64,000 nt of DNA from Zizania palustris (Eukaryota; Streptophyta; Magnoliopsida; Poales; Poaceae): positions 3,658,001-3,722,000 of the forward strand of contig JAAALK010000086.1 of assembly GCA_019279435.1 (NCBI GenBank), read 5' to 3'. Numbering within the stretch: position 1 is the stretch's first letter; each line of letters opens with the position of its first letter. The notes beneath the pieces were generated by a model, which saw nothing but the letters and a program-made list of their open reading frames with translations, made no database searches and was not told the origin of the DNA. The translations under genes were made by a program, and so were the position numbers. Shown here one piece after another: positions 31,476 through 42,847 of the stretch.

Positions 31476-32811
31476 TGTTGATAGCAAAAAATGGCATTAA
31501 TGGCTAGATTGTCAAAATATCAATTTTGGTGATTTGGGCCAAAAATACACATGTCCAGGGTCAGGCCGAAGCCCTACAGGGCTGAAGGTCCATTGGGCCA
31601 TGGGCTCCGAAAGCCTCTAGCTAGCCCACGGCCTTCGGCCAGGAAGCTTTCGGAGGCCCACGCCACTGAAGCTTTGGCCCGAGGAGCAGGCTTCGACGGG
31701 CCTGATCGGAGCCCACTTCGGCAGAGACAGAGTTGGATACAATTTCGGCTAAGTTTTTTATCTCTATCCAAGCTGAAATATAGCAGACTAGATCAGAAGT
31801 TTGGCCCTATAAATAGAGAGGCGAGGCCAACTTAGAGACCCCCCAACACAAATCAACACAAAGCCATAGCTTTGATCGCATTTATTTACCTTTACTTTTC
31901 TGTACCTCTTTGTGGGTTTGCCTGGAAGCCCTCCGCCGGCCACTTCGGAACAGTGGTAACCCTTGTTACTTCGCTTGTGAAGTATCTGTTAATCTACGTA
32001 ATAGATTGCTATCGCCTTGTTACTTCGCCTGTGAAGTATCTGTTAATCTACGTAATAGATTGCTATCGCCTTGTTACTTCGCCTGTGAAGATTCCGCTAA
32101 TCTGCGTAACGGATTGCTACCTTCGCTACTAGTGCAACACTTAGTAGAATTCGGTCCTCGGGCCGAATTGGTACCTCGAACGCTCTTTGTTGCAGGTTCC
32201 CATGTTCAGAGCTACTTTTTTAGAGGTGTCCGGAGTTGAGAGATTAGTTTCGGAGGTCGTCAGGACACCCTTCGACGAGACTACAGGCTTCGATGACAGG
32301 CTTCACCAGCACACTTCATCACAACAGGCTTCGCCACGATCGTACTCTGCACCAGACGAAGTTACGCCCATGCGCGGCCCTTGTGTCATCACTCTGTAAT
32401 TTGCCGTATCGGAGACCTCACGCCGAACCCTGCCGTTCGGAGGTGATCTCGCGTCCAGATCCGTTCGAAGTTCATCTTCGGCCTGACCAGTCCAAAGGCC
32501 AAAGGCATCCTTCGGCGAGATACTTCGCATCGGACGCCGAAGGTATACTTCGGTGACCCCTTTGCACCAGACTTCGAAGCAGACATGCTCTGACCGGTTT
32601 GCTAATTCTATTCTGTTTAATATATTTCTTTTGGCTAATTGGATTATTTTGTGTGATCTAATTGCCTGGCGACTCCACCCCCCTTATCATGACTAAGGGT
32701 AGTCGGAACGCGACGTCGGTGTTGCGTCACGCTTAGGCTTGTTCCTAAGTATCCGTGCACTTTTGGATCATCGAACTGACCCAAGCGCGGGGGCACGTTT
32801 TCGTGTCAACA
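31476..32811 (+). repeat. Element C 3' LTR
   Basis: 1336 bp, TGTTGATAGC to GTGTCAACA. CCTATAAATAGAG lies near 31806-31818. Three 54-bp units are at about 31972-32130. It is uninterrupted and serves as the reference for the split 5' LTR. It is followed by the duplication CCCCC. Confidence 0.93.
31972..32130. repeat. 54-bp tandem repeat in C 3' LTR, three copies
   Basis: Same unit as 13573-13735, with a small change in the third unit (GAAGATTCC rather than GAAGTATCC). Confidence 0.85.
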
Positions 32812-32816
32812 CCCCC

Positions 32817-34454
32817 CTCCGGAGATGGGCAGGACCACTCGCTTGCCGTGGTCTTGGGGGTCTTCCTGCTTCAGTGGTGGCATAATGTTGGCCACTGGTA
32901 GCTACATGGGGGCTTTGGGGACACTGGCTCGGGTCACGATTTGCACAGGCTCCGACCGTGCCGCTGGAGGGGCTCGATCCAAAGTACCACGCCCTGTACT
33001 TCGTCCCAGGTATTCACCTCGAAGGGTTAATACCGCCTTACAATCCTTCGTGTCATGGCTTCTATTCTCGCCATGCACGTAGCAGAAAAAGCTCTGACGC
33101 CTACTAGGTATTCTTTCTTGGGGCTTCGGAGCTCCAGCCTTGAAGCCTCACGCCTGCTGAAAGTTGGCAGGTGCCTTAGGAACGGAGGGTGCAATGTTCA
33201 ACACCTCCGAGCAGAAGTGCTTCTTTCCCCACCTGTGATCGTTGAAGCGATTGTCGTGAGGGGGTTGTGGAGAGGTTGAGGCTTCGGGCTCCGTCTTCAC
33301 TTCCCGAAGGGCTGGTGCAGGTGTTGCGGCTCTTTGGAGGCAGCCTTCCTCCGCCTTGGCATACTGTTCAAAGTATGCCACAGCTGCGCCATGGATGACA
33401 CTGGTTTCTAATGAAGCTTGCTGAGGAGATCTGGGTTCAACACCCCTTCGCGGGCGGCGTCGACTACCGAAGAGGTAAACAAGCCCTTGATCTGCGATTT
33501 AGTGTGGGTGAAGTGCGTGAAGTATTCCCGAAGCGTCTCCCCTGCTCGCTGCTTCACCTGAAATAAACTCCCTGTTGACATTGGGGCCACAAACGTACCT
33601 TGGAAGTTGCTTACAAACTTCCTCTTCAAATGCTCCTAGGATTTGATCGATCCTGGCCTCAAAGACCAAAACCATCGGAGAGCCACACCTTTGAGAGCGA
33701 GGGTAAAACACTTTGCCATAGTGTTACGCACCCCTCCGCTTGCTTCTATTGACAGGGCATATGAGCGAGCGAATTCTCCGGGGTCAGACCCACCGGAATA
33801 TTTGTGCAACTTTGAGGCTTTGAACCTGGGATCGAAGGGCACCTTTTGCAAGTCCGAATGCAGCGGAGACTCGTCATCAAAGGATGCGTTCTCAGCCTCC
33901 TCCGGGACTTGGACAGCTTCGGGAAGGTTGCGAGCACCACCGTCTTGGGGCCCTTCTGGAGACTGGGTGGAAGCTTGAGAGTGGAGTCGATCAGCGGCAT
34001 CTTGCCTCCAGCTAGCCACTTCCTCCTAAAGTCGCACTACTTGAGTAGCCTCATCCTCAGGAAGGTCTTCGTCTCCTTCGGAGGGGAGCTCCGGGTCTCA
34101 GGAACTGGCGTAGTCAGTTTGGAGCACCGTAGGAGTAGCCCAAGGGCCTCTGGGTGCTCGACGTCTGGCAACGCCTTCGGGGGTTCTTGGGACAGCTGAA
34201 GGTCCTGCTCCGTTGGTCCGAGGGGACCTTTGGGGAGGATCTGAGGCTAGGCTCTGCTTGGGATGCATAGCTAATGAAGAAGAGGTCCGAAGACCGAGGA
34301 CTTTGATTGGTTTGGGAAGGTGAGGAAAGGCCTTCGAACTGCACTAAGAAGCCCCTTACCGAAGGGTGCGCACAATCTTGAGACTCCGAAGCTCCCTCCG
34401 CAAGTGCCCTTCGAAGTACAGTCAGCAATAGAGAACTAGATTTTAGAACTAGGA
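32817..34454 (-). pseudogene. gag: Element A gag
   Basis: Read from about 34454 down to 32817, where it joins 13093 across element C. The amino half is poorly conserved and the ATG used by B is not evident. From 34019 the capsid domain is clear: FDPRFKASKLHKYSG (about 33845), EASGGVRNTMAKCF (about 33740), VALRWFWSLRPG (about 33680), FVSNFQGTFVAPMSTGSLFQV (about 33620), then TLREYFTHFTHTKSQIKGL. Stops interrupt at about 33630, 33405 and 33145. Near 33090-33060 a Cys/His stretch corresponds to the knuckle of B. It is the same gag as B with independent damage. Confidence 0.83.
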
Positions 34455-34472
34455 TCCCCACGGATGGTGCCA
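34455..34472 (-). other. Element A primer-binding site (decayed)
   Basis: Minus-strand TGGCACCATCCGTGGGGA. It differs from B's site only by two CpG to CpA changes, at 2 nt from the LTR. Confidence 0.8.
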
Positions 34473-34474
34473 AC

Positions 34475-34968
34475 TATTGGTGTAAAAGATTACACTAACA
34501 GGTTCTCTAAGATTAAGAACTCACAAACAGTGGATTTGTGTTGAGAACTATCTCAAGCCTCTGAATGGGATAATAGCTTAAGTAGTCCGAAATTGTATAT
34601 TGAATAGCTGAGTATTCGATGCCTATTACAGGGTAAGAAGGAGGGTATTTATAGGCAAAAAGTCTAAGGAAAAGACCTATTTACCCCTCAATTACAACCG
34701 ACATAGTGGAAACTATTCGGTACCCTGAACAGCGTTAAAATGGTAAAATTTACCCGAAATAGGAAGATAAGGAAAACATCTTATCAGACTTGTTGTTTTC
34801 CACCGAAGCTTCATAGCCTGTGGAAGGTACCTTCGAATTGTAAGCCAAAGCACCTTTTGGCTTAGAAACTTCACCACCTTCGAACATAAGCACGGAGCTT
34901 CGAAGCCAATAAGTTATCTTTGACTGTCAATCTCTAAAGTCCTGAGAGTGAAGTATTTTCCCCCAACA
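34475..34968 (-). repeat. Element A 5' LTR
   Basis: 494 bp. The outer end CAACA is intact at 34968 and the inner end is changed to TATTGG. It is followed by the duplication CACCT at 34969-34973. Confidence 0.93.
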
Positions 34969-34973
34969 CACCT

Positions 34974-35201
34974 CGATTGAGTCTCAGTGTCATTCTTGAC
35001 TACTTATGACGCAGACATTTCCAAACAGCATGCACGTGGCCTATGTTTTCCTGTGCTAATGGACCTAAATATACCAAAACAGTCATAATTTCACTACAAA
35101 TAATCGAGCACAATATACATTCACAAATAAAGCGTAAATTTTACTTCATTAATCAAAAGATGTATATTTACAATGTTCTTTTTCATCTTTTCTTATCTAC
35201 T
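34974..35201. other. Old intergenic or transposon-derived DNA
   Basis: Continuation of the sequence interrupted by element A at 3613. AT-rich, with no coding frame that I can support. On the minus strand it would be the 3' flank of the pseudogene at 35202-35728. Confidence 0.4.
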
Positions 35202-35728
35202 CAGCAGAAACTTCCACATTCGCCGACTAACCCACTCGAATGTAGTCCACGTGCGCTATCAAACACATTGCTCGGACAATCCTGAGTGTAAAAGTCATTG
35301 CCATCAACTGGAAGTTTCGATGAAGTGATAAGTTGGCTTATGTGCTTCCCAGCACTCTGTCATCTCTTTGCTCGACCTTGCCTATCTGCTAGTTGGGCAT
35401 GTCATTGGTCTTGAGTGGAAGTACTTCCTCGACCTTCGCCGACTGTAATGTGGTCATTGACATACCAACCATGCGGACGGTCGGCATACCAGTAGCTGGC
35501 ACCAGTGGTGTGATACTCCACACACACTGGGTCAACATATCCACAAGCTATACTCCCACCACAAGACAACTCATAGAGACAAACATCATCATGGCAATGT
35601 TCATCACCGTTATCGCCACAGTTGAAGGACAACGTACCATTGCTACGTCCGCAACATGAACTCAATTTACATCGTCCGATGCCAAGACTGCCTTGGTCTA
35701 ATGCCTCCATTCCCGAGCAGTGGAGCAA
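35202..35728 (-). pseudogene. Unidentified decayed ORF, antisense downstream of an old integrase
   Basis: A minus-strand frame of 108 codons (35728-35402) is followed in the same frame by two TGA stops and open sequence to a TGA at 35202. It includes the readable blocks HTTGASYWYADRPHGWYVND and ITSSKLPVDGNDFYTQD. The stops look like CGA to TGA changes. The many Cys codons (TGT/TGC) may likewise derive from Arg CGN codons, so the Cys-rich look is probably decay. With the element A insertion removed, this lies just downstream of, and antisense to, the integrase tail at 2889-3520, where other Tat elements here keep antisense genes. I do not recognise the family. Confidence 0.4.
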
Positions 35729-37478
35729 GAGTATTGTCCAATAAAAGTTAAGTTAAAACTTCTTAACTAAATTTATAGTACAAAAAAATCACCATGCCGA
35801 GGCAGATTAAGGTGGAGGCAGTGACAACGTCCAAGACCTCTGAGATGAAGATGAAAGCGAGGATACACTCAACCTTTGAGGCAATGAAGTCATTGCAGCA
35901 CACCCCTCATCCTTGAAAAAATTTCTTTTAAAGAGTCAACTCCTAGCAGGTGATATTATCAAAAATCCAAAAAAACAACCAAAGTTCAAGAACCTACCGA
36001 TGGTTGGGAGAACAACAACTTGAAGGAACATGGGCCATCATCTTGGGGAGGTATTGTATTTCTGGCAAAGAGAACATTTAACCTTACTCAATGTTGCATA
36101 ATGAGCCAGATGAGTTCATCCACCTAGCCTTGGTCCTCTGACTTGCGATGGTCAGACCAAGTTAGAACTGAATTCGCCATCAAATCAATCTCTAGAAGAA
36201 AGGTTGACTCATGATTTCCAATATAGAATCATTGTGAGTGCCAACCCTTCTTAGAGGTTGGAAGAGACACCTTAAGAAGAAATGAAATAAGGCTCAAGCA
36301 CAAGGAAGAAGATGAATAATAAAGGCAAAGGTTTAAAGTGTAAGGGAGAAGCTTGCATTGAAGGGGCCATTTATAGACCAATCACACGACGAGTTAGGCC
36401 CGTAAAATACAGCAATGACCTAGAAACAAATCTCAAGATTTTCAGCATTAATCATCAATTACAGTGCGCAAGATATCCTAGAAGCACCATGATCGCCCTG
36501 ATGCCAAATTTGATGAATGTTTTTGACATAGATTTCACCAGTCAACATTTCCATATTTGCCTATACAGTCACCACTACTTAGTGCCTATCCCATCGAAGA
36601 TGTCTAGTCTGACAGACGTCCTCCTATGTCAACATGCTGCGCTAGTAGAAGTCTTTTCACCAAAAGGGGCCCATGAGTACTCCAATGTGCCGGTCCACTC
36701 CAATTGACACCTATGAAAGGCATATTCCTCTCTCGAATCATGTGGGTTTCACCAGACTTCAATCATCAAATATTTTGGATTTAAATCTCATATTGTTCGC
36801 TGGACACACACACGCTGGATGTGCAGGATTTAAATCTCTCACTTACATTCGACGCCAACTGCCTTGAGATTCAAACATCTCTTGAGCACTTATCACGATA
36901 TGATGCATTGGGGAAAGTCCTAGATTTTTTTACGCCACCTAAATAACTGATCCTGGAGTTTATTTTATTCAAAGAAATTCAAGGCTCAGGGGCTGCTCCT
37001 GGCAGGTGCGCCTGAACAGTGAGAAATTCTCAAAAATGAAGCTCTGAAGCTCTTTTTGACTTCTCAAATTCATCTATGTACCACAAAAATCTTGGGGTTA
37101 ATTTTAGGAATATGATCTTTGGGTATCTCCCGAGTGGATTTACAAGGATCAAGAGGAGAAGGGATCAACAGATGTAGCGCTAAAGATGACTGGTCAATAG
37201 TCAATGTTATCTAGCCTACTAGTAGTCGGTAATCTGAAGGATCCCCTGTCAAGCACTCGGGAGTCCTTCCCAACTGTAGGCATTCGAACAGTCGCCATCA
37301 AGACCCATTCCACCCATAAAAACTCCATGGTGCATAAATGTATGGTTAATATAGTCGTTGTCACCAGAGTTATTGATCACAATATGACCATTTTCCATCA
37401 TAATTGGATAGGTCATGGGGCACATTAATGATTATTGATAATCCTCGATCTCTCTCACATATAAAGAGATTAGGGGAG
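35729..37478. other. Non-coding debris
   Basis: About 1.75 kb, AT-rich, with no frame I can support and no known domain. A TATA-like ACTATAAATTTA on the minus strand near 35769-35780 lies just upstream of the pseudogene at 35202-35728. It may be an old promoter or upstream exon region of that gene, but no splice structure is convincing. Confidence 0.35.
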
Positions 37479-38734
37479 CCCTACAAGAAAAGGCTTTTTG
37501 ATGTTTTTTTAGAACGTCTTTTTTGACACACGCCTGGACATGTGTTCATACGGTGTCATATGTGAAAAACCATACTCCAACACACAAGATTGGGGCTATT
37601 ATCCACTAGGAGTCCTAAACCTATCTAAAATATATTGTCTCCTTTTGTTTGTGAGATAACTATTGAGTCTAGTCCGCAGAGTATCCCTTAGCCTAACCTA
37701 AATCCTTATGGTGGGTACCCCCATAGTATATTATCACTTTTTACGCAACGACATAACATAGCAAGCCTCCTAAGTGATCAATAGAGAACTTCCATTAGAA
37801 ACTGTGTTTTTAGTAGTAGGTAGGCTCCTATGGTATTATTGTAATTTTTGTGGTCCTATACTGCAAGTGCAATGTATAGTTCTAGTAATCTATGTTAGCA
37901 ATGTAGGTATCGACTTTTGATCCTAAGTGTTGTATATGTCACAATTTCAAACATCTACTTATACACACTTGCCTTATGTAACTAGTTTTGTACAAATTTT
38001 ATTATAATATTATCTCTCTAGATAATATTGTGAAAAATACATCACACCTCACCTACACCAGTAGACCACCTAGATTCAACTAGCAATACTAGGTAGTAAA
38101 GCGGTACCAAATGTAGTACATAAATCCATAGATGGCCGTTGCTACCTAACTATGGTTTTAGCCAATTTCTTCGAGATAACGAATTAGAAGTTTCCACAGT
38201 ATGTGCATTTCATTTCAACATCAACAATGGTGAACTTGAGGCAATAGTATATGTGGTGTAAATTGTTATTTCTCGTATTTGAATCTTATTAAACATTGTT
38301 TTAGCCAATTTATTCGAGATAACAAGTTAGAAATTAATATATGTGATATTAATTTGATTTTAAAACTTTTGTGCTGAATTGTCTCTATTCTTGATGAAAC
38401 TTATGTGATGTGCTCGCGACATTGGATGTTTGATACCAAACCCTGGCTTTGATTCAGGATGCAACCTAAAAATAAATATTTTTTGAAATAACCATACTAT
38501 TAGTGTTGGACGACAATAATCACCTATCACTAAAGGGTGATATGATAGGTGAGCTGGTAGTCTCCATTTAATGATGGGTAGATATTGTCACCTTGTTAGT
38601 AAAGGGTGACCCTTCAGTGACATGTGAACACTTGTCACTAATGACCTAGCTTCACTGACATGATAAGAGTGATATGAGACATGCACATCGCTAATAGATA
38701 TTATTACCCATTACTAGTAGGGTTTTATGTAGTA
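37479..38734. mobile_element. Possible non-autonomous CACTA-like element
   Basis: The left end CCCTACAAGAAAA (37479) and the inverted right end TACTACATAAAA (38734 back) both resemble the CACTACAAGAAAA terminus of grass CACTA elements. Near the right end, short words such as TCACTAAAGGGTGA, AGTAAAGGGTGACC and GTCACTAATGACC recur in both orientations (38520-38700), like sub-terminal repeats. No transposase is visible and no matching 3-bp duplication was found. The whole could be a decayed fragment. Confidence 0.35.
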
Positions 38735-38751
38735 TTGAGTTTAAATCCGAC

Positions 38752-39034
38752 TATTGGTGTCTTTTTTGGTCACACTTTGACACATGCGTGGTCTGGAAGA
38801 TCTACTTAACTCTAATGCAGGTCCTACAATCTTAGAAAAAGGGTTCCACCGATACCTGCGGTGAAGATAAAACAATCATGAGGGAATAACGTCAATCGAC
38901 CATAAGGTCGATGACCAAGGCAAAGAGACCAGGGAAAACACGTCATCGACCGATGAGATGGACAATATATGTATATGGGCTGATGACTATTTCCCGGTGG
39001 TGGATAGAATATAACACTGAATTGAAGATAACCT
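38752..39034 (-). repeat. Family-H 3' LTR, left part
   Basis: Starts TATTGGTGTCTTTTTTGGTCACAC and matches the LTR at 2104. It stops at AACCT (39030-39034) where element D is inserted and continues at 49495. Total about 1.05 kb. Confidence 0.85.
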
Positions 39035-40367
39035 TGTTGACAGAGAAATGTGCCCCCGCACTTGGGTCAGTTCGATGATCCAAAAGTGTGCGGATACTTA
39101 GGGACAAGCCTAAGCGTAACACAACACCGACGTCGCGTTCCAACTACCCTTAACCGTGGTAAGGGGGGTGGAGTTGCCAGGTAATCAAATCACACAGAAA
39201 TAATCCAATTAGCCGAATGAAATGTATTAAACAGAACAAATCAGCAAGCCGAGCGGAGCTGACTGATTTGAAGTATGGTGCGAAGGGTGTCGCCGAAGAG
39301 TACCTTAGCGTCCGGTGTGAAGTGTCCCGCCAAAGAGTATCTTCGGCGTTCGAACTGATCCGGCCAAAGATGGACTCCAAACCGATCTAGACACGACAAT
39401 CACCTCCGAATAGCAGGGTTCGGTGTGAAGTGTCTGATACAGTAAAATAACTTAGACACAACACGTGAGAGCAACCTCATCTAACGCGAGGTACGATCGT
39501 GGCGAAGCCTGTCGTGACAAGGCCTGTTGTGGAGTGTATTGGTGTGCGGTACTTGGTCAAACCGACAACAGCGTGACGGTTTGACACGGGCAGTCGAAGT
39601 AGTACTCTTGCCGAGGGGTGTTCTGGCAGCCTCCGAAACCAACCTCTCAGCTTCGGGCACCTCCAACGTAGTAGCTCCGAACATGGAAACCTGCAACAGA
39701 GTAGATTCAAAGTACCAATTCGGCCTGAGGACCGAATTCTGCTAAGTGTTGCACTAGGGGCGAAGGTAGCAATCTATTACGCAGATTAGCGAATACTTCA
39801 CAGGTGAAGTAACAAGGTGATAACAATATATTATGTAGATTAACGGATACTTTACAAGTGAAGTAACAAGGTTTACCACTGTTCTGAAGTGGCCGTCGAA
39901 GGGCTTCCAGGCAAACCCACGAAGAGTGCAGAAAGTAAAGGTAAAATAAAGGTATGTTTCAAAGCTAGGGCTTTGTGTTGATTTGTGTTGGGGGTCAATG
40001 AACCGGCCTCACCCCTATATTTATAGGGGCTAGACTTCTAATCTCTAAGCCTAATTTGGTAGAATCCGGTTTGATCACGCGTGGAGCTAAGATTTAATCA
40101 GACTCAACTCTATCTCTGCCTGAAGTGGGCCTTCGGCCAGGCCCACCGAAGCCTGCTCCTTGGGCCTAAGCTTCAGTGCGGTGGGCCTCCGAAGGCCTTC
40201 GGGCCAAAGGCTATAGGCTCGCTGGAAGCTTCCGAAGCCCATAGTTTTGTGGGCCTTCGGCCCTGTAGGGCTTCAGCTCAGCCCAGGACATGTGTATTTT
40301 CGGCCTAAATTACCTAAATTAGTATTTTGACAATCTTAACCACTAAAGTCATTTTTTGCTATCAACA
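39035..40367 (-). repeat. Element D 3' LTR
   Basis: 1333 bp, TGTTGACAG to ATCAACA on the plus strand. A perfect CCCCTATA-TT-TATAGGGG palindrome at 40012-40029 holds the TATA box (minus TATAAATATAGG). Two 54-bp-type units are at about 39770-39875. Confidence 0.93.
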
Positions 40368-40453
40368 CATTCCCCCCTGCCTTTTAGTGAACTAAGCTGA
40401 CTAAAAGCATAACGGGTAAATACGATACCTCTCATATCGGCCTTTTGATACCT
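40368..40453 (-). other. Element D polypurine tract and post-pol spacer
   Basis: The minus strand reads GGCAGGGGGGAATG directly before the LTR start. The spacer to the end of integrase is only about 70 nt, so there is no room for an antisense gene, unlike A, B and the H element. Confidence 0.8.
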
Positions 40454-41545
40454 TCAAGTTGTTTGCCACACACTTGGAAAGTACCTTTTCAAGCATCTAC
40501 CGTTCAAAGCTCTTCGAAACCGCTCTCCTTGCAGAGACTCTAACACATATGCATTGCGTGGAGCGATTTCGGCTATTTTGAAAGGACCCTCCCAACTGGG
40601 TGACCATTTACCAAATTTGGGGCTCTTAGTGCCTAAGGGCAAAATCGTCTTCCAAACCAAGTCACCTACTTGAAACAATTTTGGTTTAACCTTCTTATCA
40701 TAGGCTTTAGCTACTCTCTTTTTGTCTATTTCTATAGCTTCTAAAGCCCGCAATCTCTTATTGGTCACTTCTTCTAGATTGTCCTTCAAAAGAGTCTCAT
40801 ACTCATCGTCTGATAAGCCATCTTGCTTTAGAACTCTCAAAAAGCCAAGATCTACTTCTACAGGTAGAATGGCTTCTTGTCCATATACCAACTCATACGA
40901 ACTAACTTTGGTAGCACCATGCTTTGCAATTCTACAAGCCCATAGTGCCTCGGAAAGCACTTCATGCCACCTTTTAGGGAACTCTTCAATTTTCTTCTTA
41001 ATGAGTTTAATCACAGTCTTATTACTAGACTCGGCCTGACCATTGGCCTGAGCATAGTATGGTGAAGAGTTTATTAACTTAATACCATAAAATTTGGCAA
41101 AGTCCCTCACTTCTTTAGAAACAAACGAACTGCCTTGATCTGTAGTGAGAGTTTGAGGAATACTGAATCTATGTATAATGTGCTTCAAGATAAAATCAAG
41201 TACCTCGTTGTGAGTCATGTTCTTGAGAGCCACAGCTTCGGTCCATTTGGTGAAGTAGTTTGTTGCCATCAACACGAACCGATGCCCTTTTGAAGGAGGG
41301 TAAATATGGCCGATGAAGTCTAAACCCCAACCTCAGAATGGCAATGGTTTGATAATAGGGTTAAGTAATGAAGCAGGAGCTAACTGAATATTGCCAAACT
41401 TCTGACACGCTTCACATCCTCTATAATACTTAAAACAATCCTCAGTCATAGCCAGCCAGTAGAAACCCGCTCTCTTGAGCATCCAACTCATTTTCTAGGC
41501 CGACTGATGAGTGCCACAAAGCCCTTCATGCACTTCTCCCGTAGC
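40454..41545 (-). pseudogene. pol: Element D integrase
   Basis: The largest frame (41275-40454) is open for 273 codons. It carries the second catalytic Asp in TDQGSS (about 41140) and Glu in GQAESSN (about 41030). It then has YELVYGQEAILPVEVD, DLVWKTILPLG and SWEGPFKIAEIAP, and ends at TGA 40454. Upstream, the HHCC finger (HEGLCGTH..CEACQKF, about 41530-41395) and the first Asp in LDFIGHI (about 41310) are present. TGA and TAG stops at Arg- and Gln-type codons break this part. It is the least damaged gypsy integrase C-terminal half in the window. Confidence 0.88.
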
Positions 41546-42847
41546 CACCTAGGATCATTCATTGTCTAAACACTTCAATAGTACTCCATCAATAGCCCGG
41601 CGATACAGTGTGTCATCTAGCAATACAAATTTAAACACTTGTCGCCAAACTTTCCGATCAACCCTTTGACTAGGGTCTCTTAAATACTGGACGATTGGAG
41701 TTTTCCAATCGCCCTTATGGGCTCCCGAAAGGTTTGCAAGCTCACTCACTAGAGTGACGTCCAGGCTACTAATTTCGGAGTGCCCCCCGAGCCCTTCCTG
41801 CTTCTGCCGAAGCCTGCTCGAGCTGGCTGCGCCAAGTGGGTCAGGCCGAAGTCTCCCGCTGGAGGGTTCGGGTTCCCAGAAATCCTCACTATCTGGGGGA
41901 CTTCGGCGCATGCGCTCCGGCATGCCAGACCCTTCGGTGGGCGGAGTACTCCGTCCTTGGGGCTCCGGCACGCGGCAGTCTCTGGTGGCCGGAGAGGTCC
42001 GACCCGGAGGGTTCGGCAACCCTCGCGCCTGCCCAAAGCTCCTGGCTTCGGCAGTGAGACCAAGCATCGGCTTTTCCCATACAGAAAATTTACCTCTTCT
42101 GACCTGATAGCTAGATGCTTGCTGAGCCAAATCATTTGCAATGGAATTGGCCTCCCTTGACACGTGAGAAATTTTGAAGTCATCAAAAGTAGCAACTATG
42201 TCTAGGCATTTTTCCAAGTAGCTGTTTAGAAAGCCATTAAAACACTAAGCACTCTTAGATACTTGTTGCACTACTAATAGGGAATCACCATGTGCATGAA
42301 CATGTTTAACACTCATGGATTCCAACAATTCAAGTCCTAGCAATAAAGCCTCATATTCAGCTTGGTTATTGGTAGAGGGAAATTCTAAACGAGCCGAGGT
42401 TTCAAAACGCATTCCACTAGGTGATATGAGAACCACTCTAATACCTTCGCCACTTTTGCAAGTTGAACCATAAAAATAAAGTTCAAATGGTACTACCTCA
42501 ATTAGAGCAACATTGTTACTCCAACTAACATCTATGTGGTGATCAACTATAAAGTTAGCGACAATTTGGCCTTTCATAGCTCTTAGGGGTTCATAAGCCA
42601 AATCATACGCAATCAAAGCGTACGCCCACTTCCCGATTCTTCCACTCAGAATCGCCTTTTGCAACATGTGTTTTATAACATCAGTTTGGCAAACGACAAC
42701 ACATGTAGTAGGGAGGAGATAGTGGCACAATTTGGTACATGCGTAGTAAAGTGATAAACATAAACGTTCCACAAACACGTACCTGGTTTCGGCATCCAGT
42801 AGGTGGCGACTCAAAAGTGTGATGATGTACTCCTTTCCCTCCACCTC
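41546..42847 (-). pseudogene. pol: Element D RNase H, second RNase H and Pro-rich linker
   Basis: From 42844 the frame holds the first RNase H end (ETRYVFVERLCLSLYYACTKL, about 42795). It then holds the archaeal-type RNase H (ELYFYGSTCKSGEGIRVVLIS, about 42485; NNQAEYEALLLGLELLE, about 42375), with Asp replaced by Tyr in the DG position. The frame breaks at 42245 and resumes from 42217 (SREANSIANDLAQQASS). Next comes an approximately 100-residue linker rich in Pro, Arg, Ser and Gly (about 42060-41790) that joins integrase. The linker is present in C too but diverged. Confidence 0.86.

Larger units (their letters stand above)
13094..32811 (+). mobile_element. Element C: Tat-lineage gypsy element nested in A
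   Basis: This plus-strand element has LTRs 13094-25565 (split by element B) and 31476-32811. The duplication is CCCCC (13089-13093, 32812-32816). It lies inside A's sequence coding between gag and protease. Removing it rejoins GAGGGTCC with CTCCGGAG, matching the uninterrupted equivalent in B near 16133-16155. Without B it is about 8.6 kb, shorter than its relative D (10.5 kb) because of deletions in gag and before RT. It has no antisense gene. Confidence 0.92.
3614..34968 (-). mobile_element. Element A: Tat-lineage Ty3/gypsy retrotransposon, nested host
   Basis: This minus-strand element is bounded by LTRs at 3614-4108 and 34475-34968 and by a perfect 5-bp duplication CACCT (3609-3613, 34969-34973). 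With the nested element C and its duplication removed it is about 11.6 kb. In its own orientation the order is: 5' LTR, primer-binding site, gag (34.4-32.8 kb), protease/RT/RNase H/second RNase H/integrase (13.09-9.21 kb), a tandem-repeat spacer, an antisense gene (4.6-8.36 kb), and the 3' LTR. I count about 19 substitutions and one indel between the LTRs. Coding regions carry many stops. It is the same family as element B. Confidence 0.93.

Noticed and set aside
35402..35728. Cys-rich secreted peptide or receptor domain
   Set aside because: No signal peptide is visible, and the same frame continues past decayed TGA stops. The Cys codons are plausibly deaminated Arg codons.
34974..38751. Ordinary host gene in the only stretch without clear retroelement coding
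   Set aside because: Apart from one decayed antisense frame, only short unrelated frames are present, with no exon structure.
41240..41275. Loss of integrase catalytic Asp in element D (ATNYF vs ATDYF in C)
   Set aside because: That Asp is a conserved but non-catalytic position. The first catalytic Asp is in the LDFIG motif about 16 residues earlier and is present in D.
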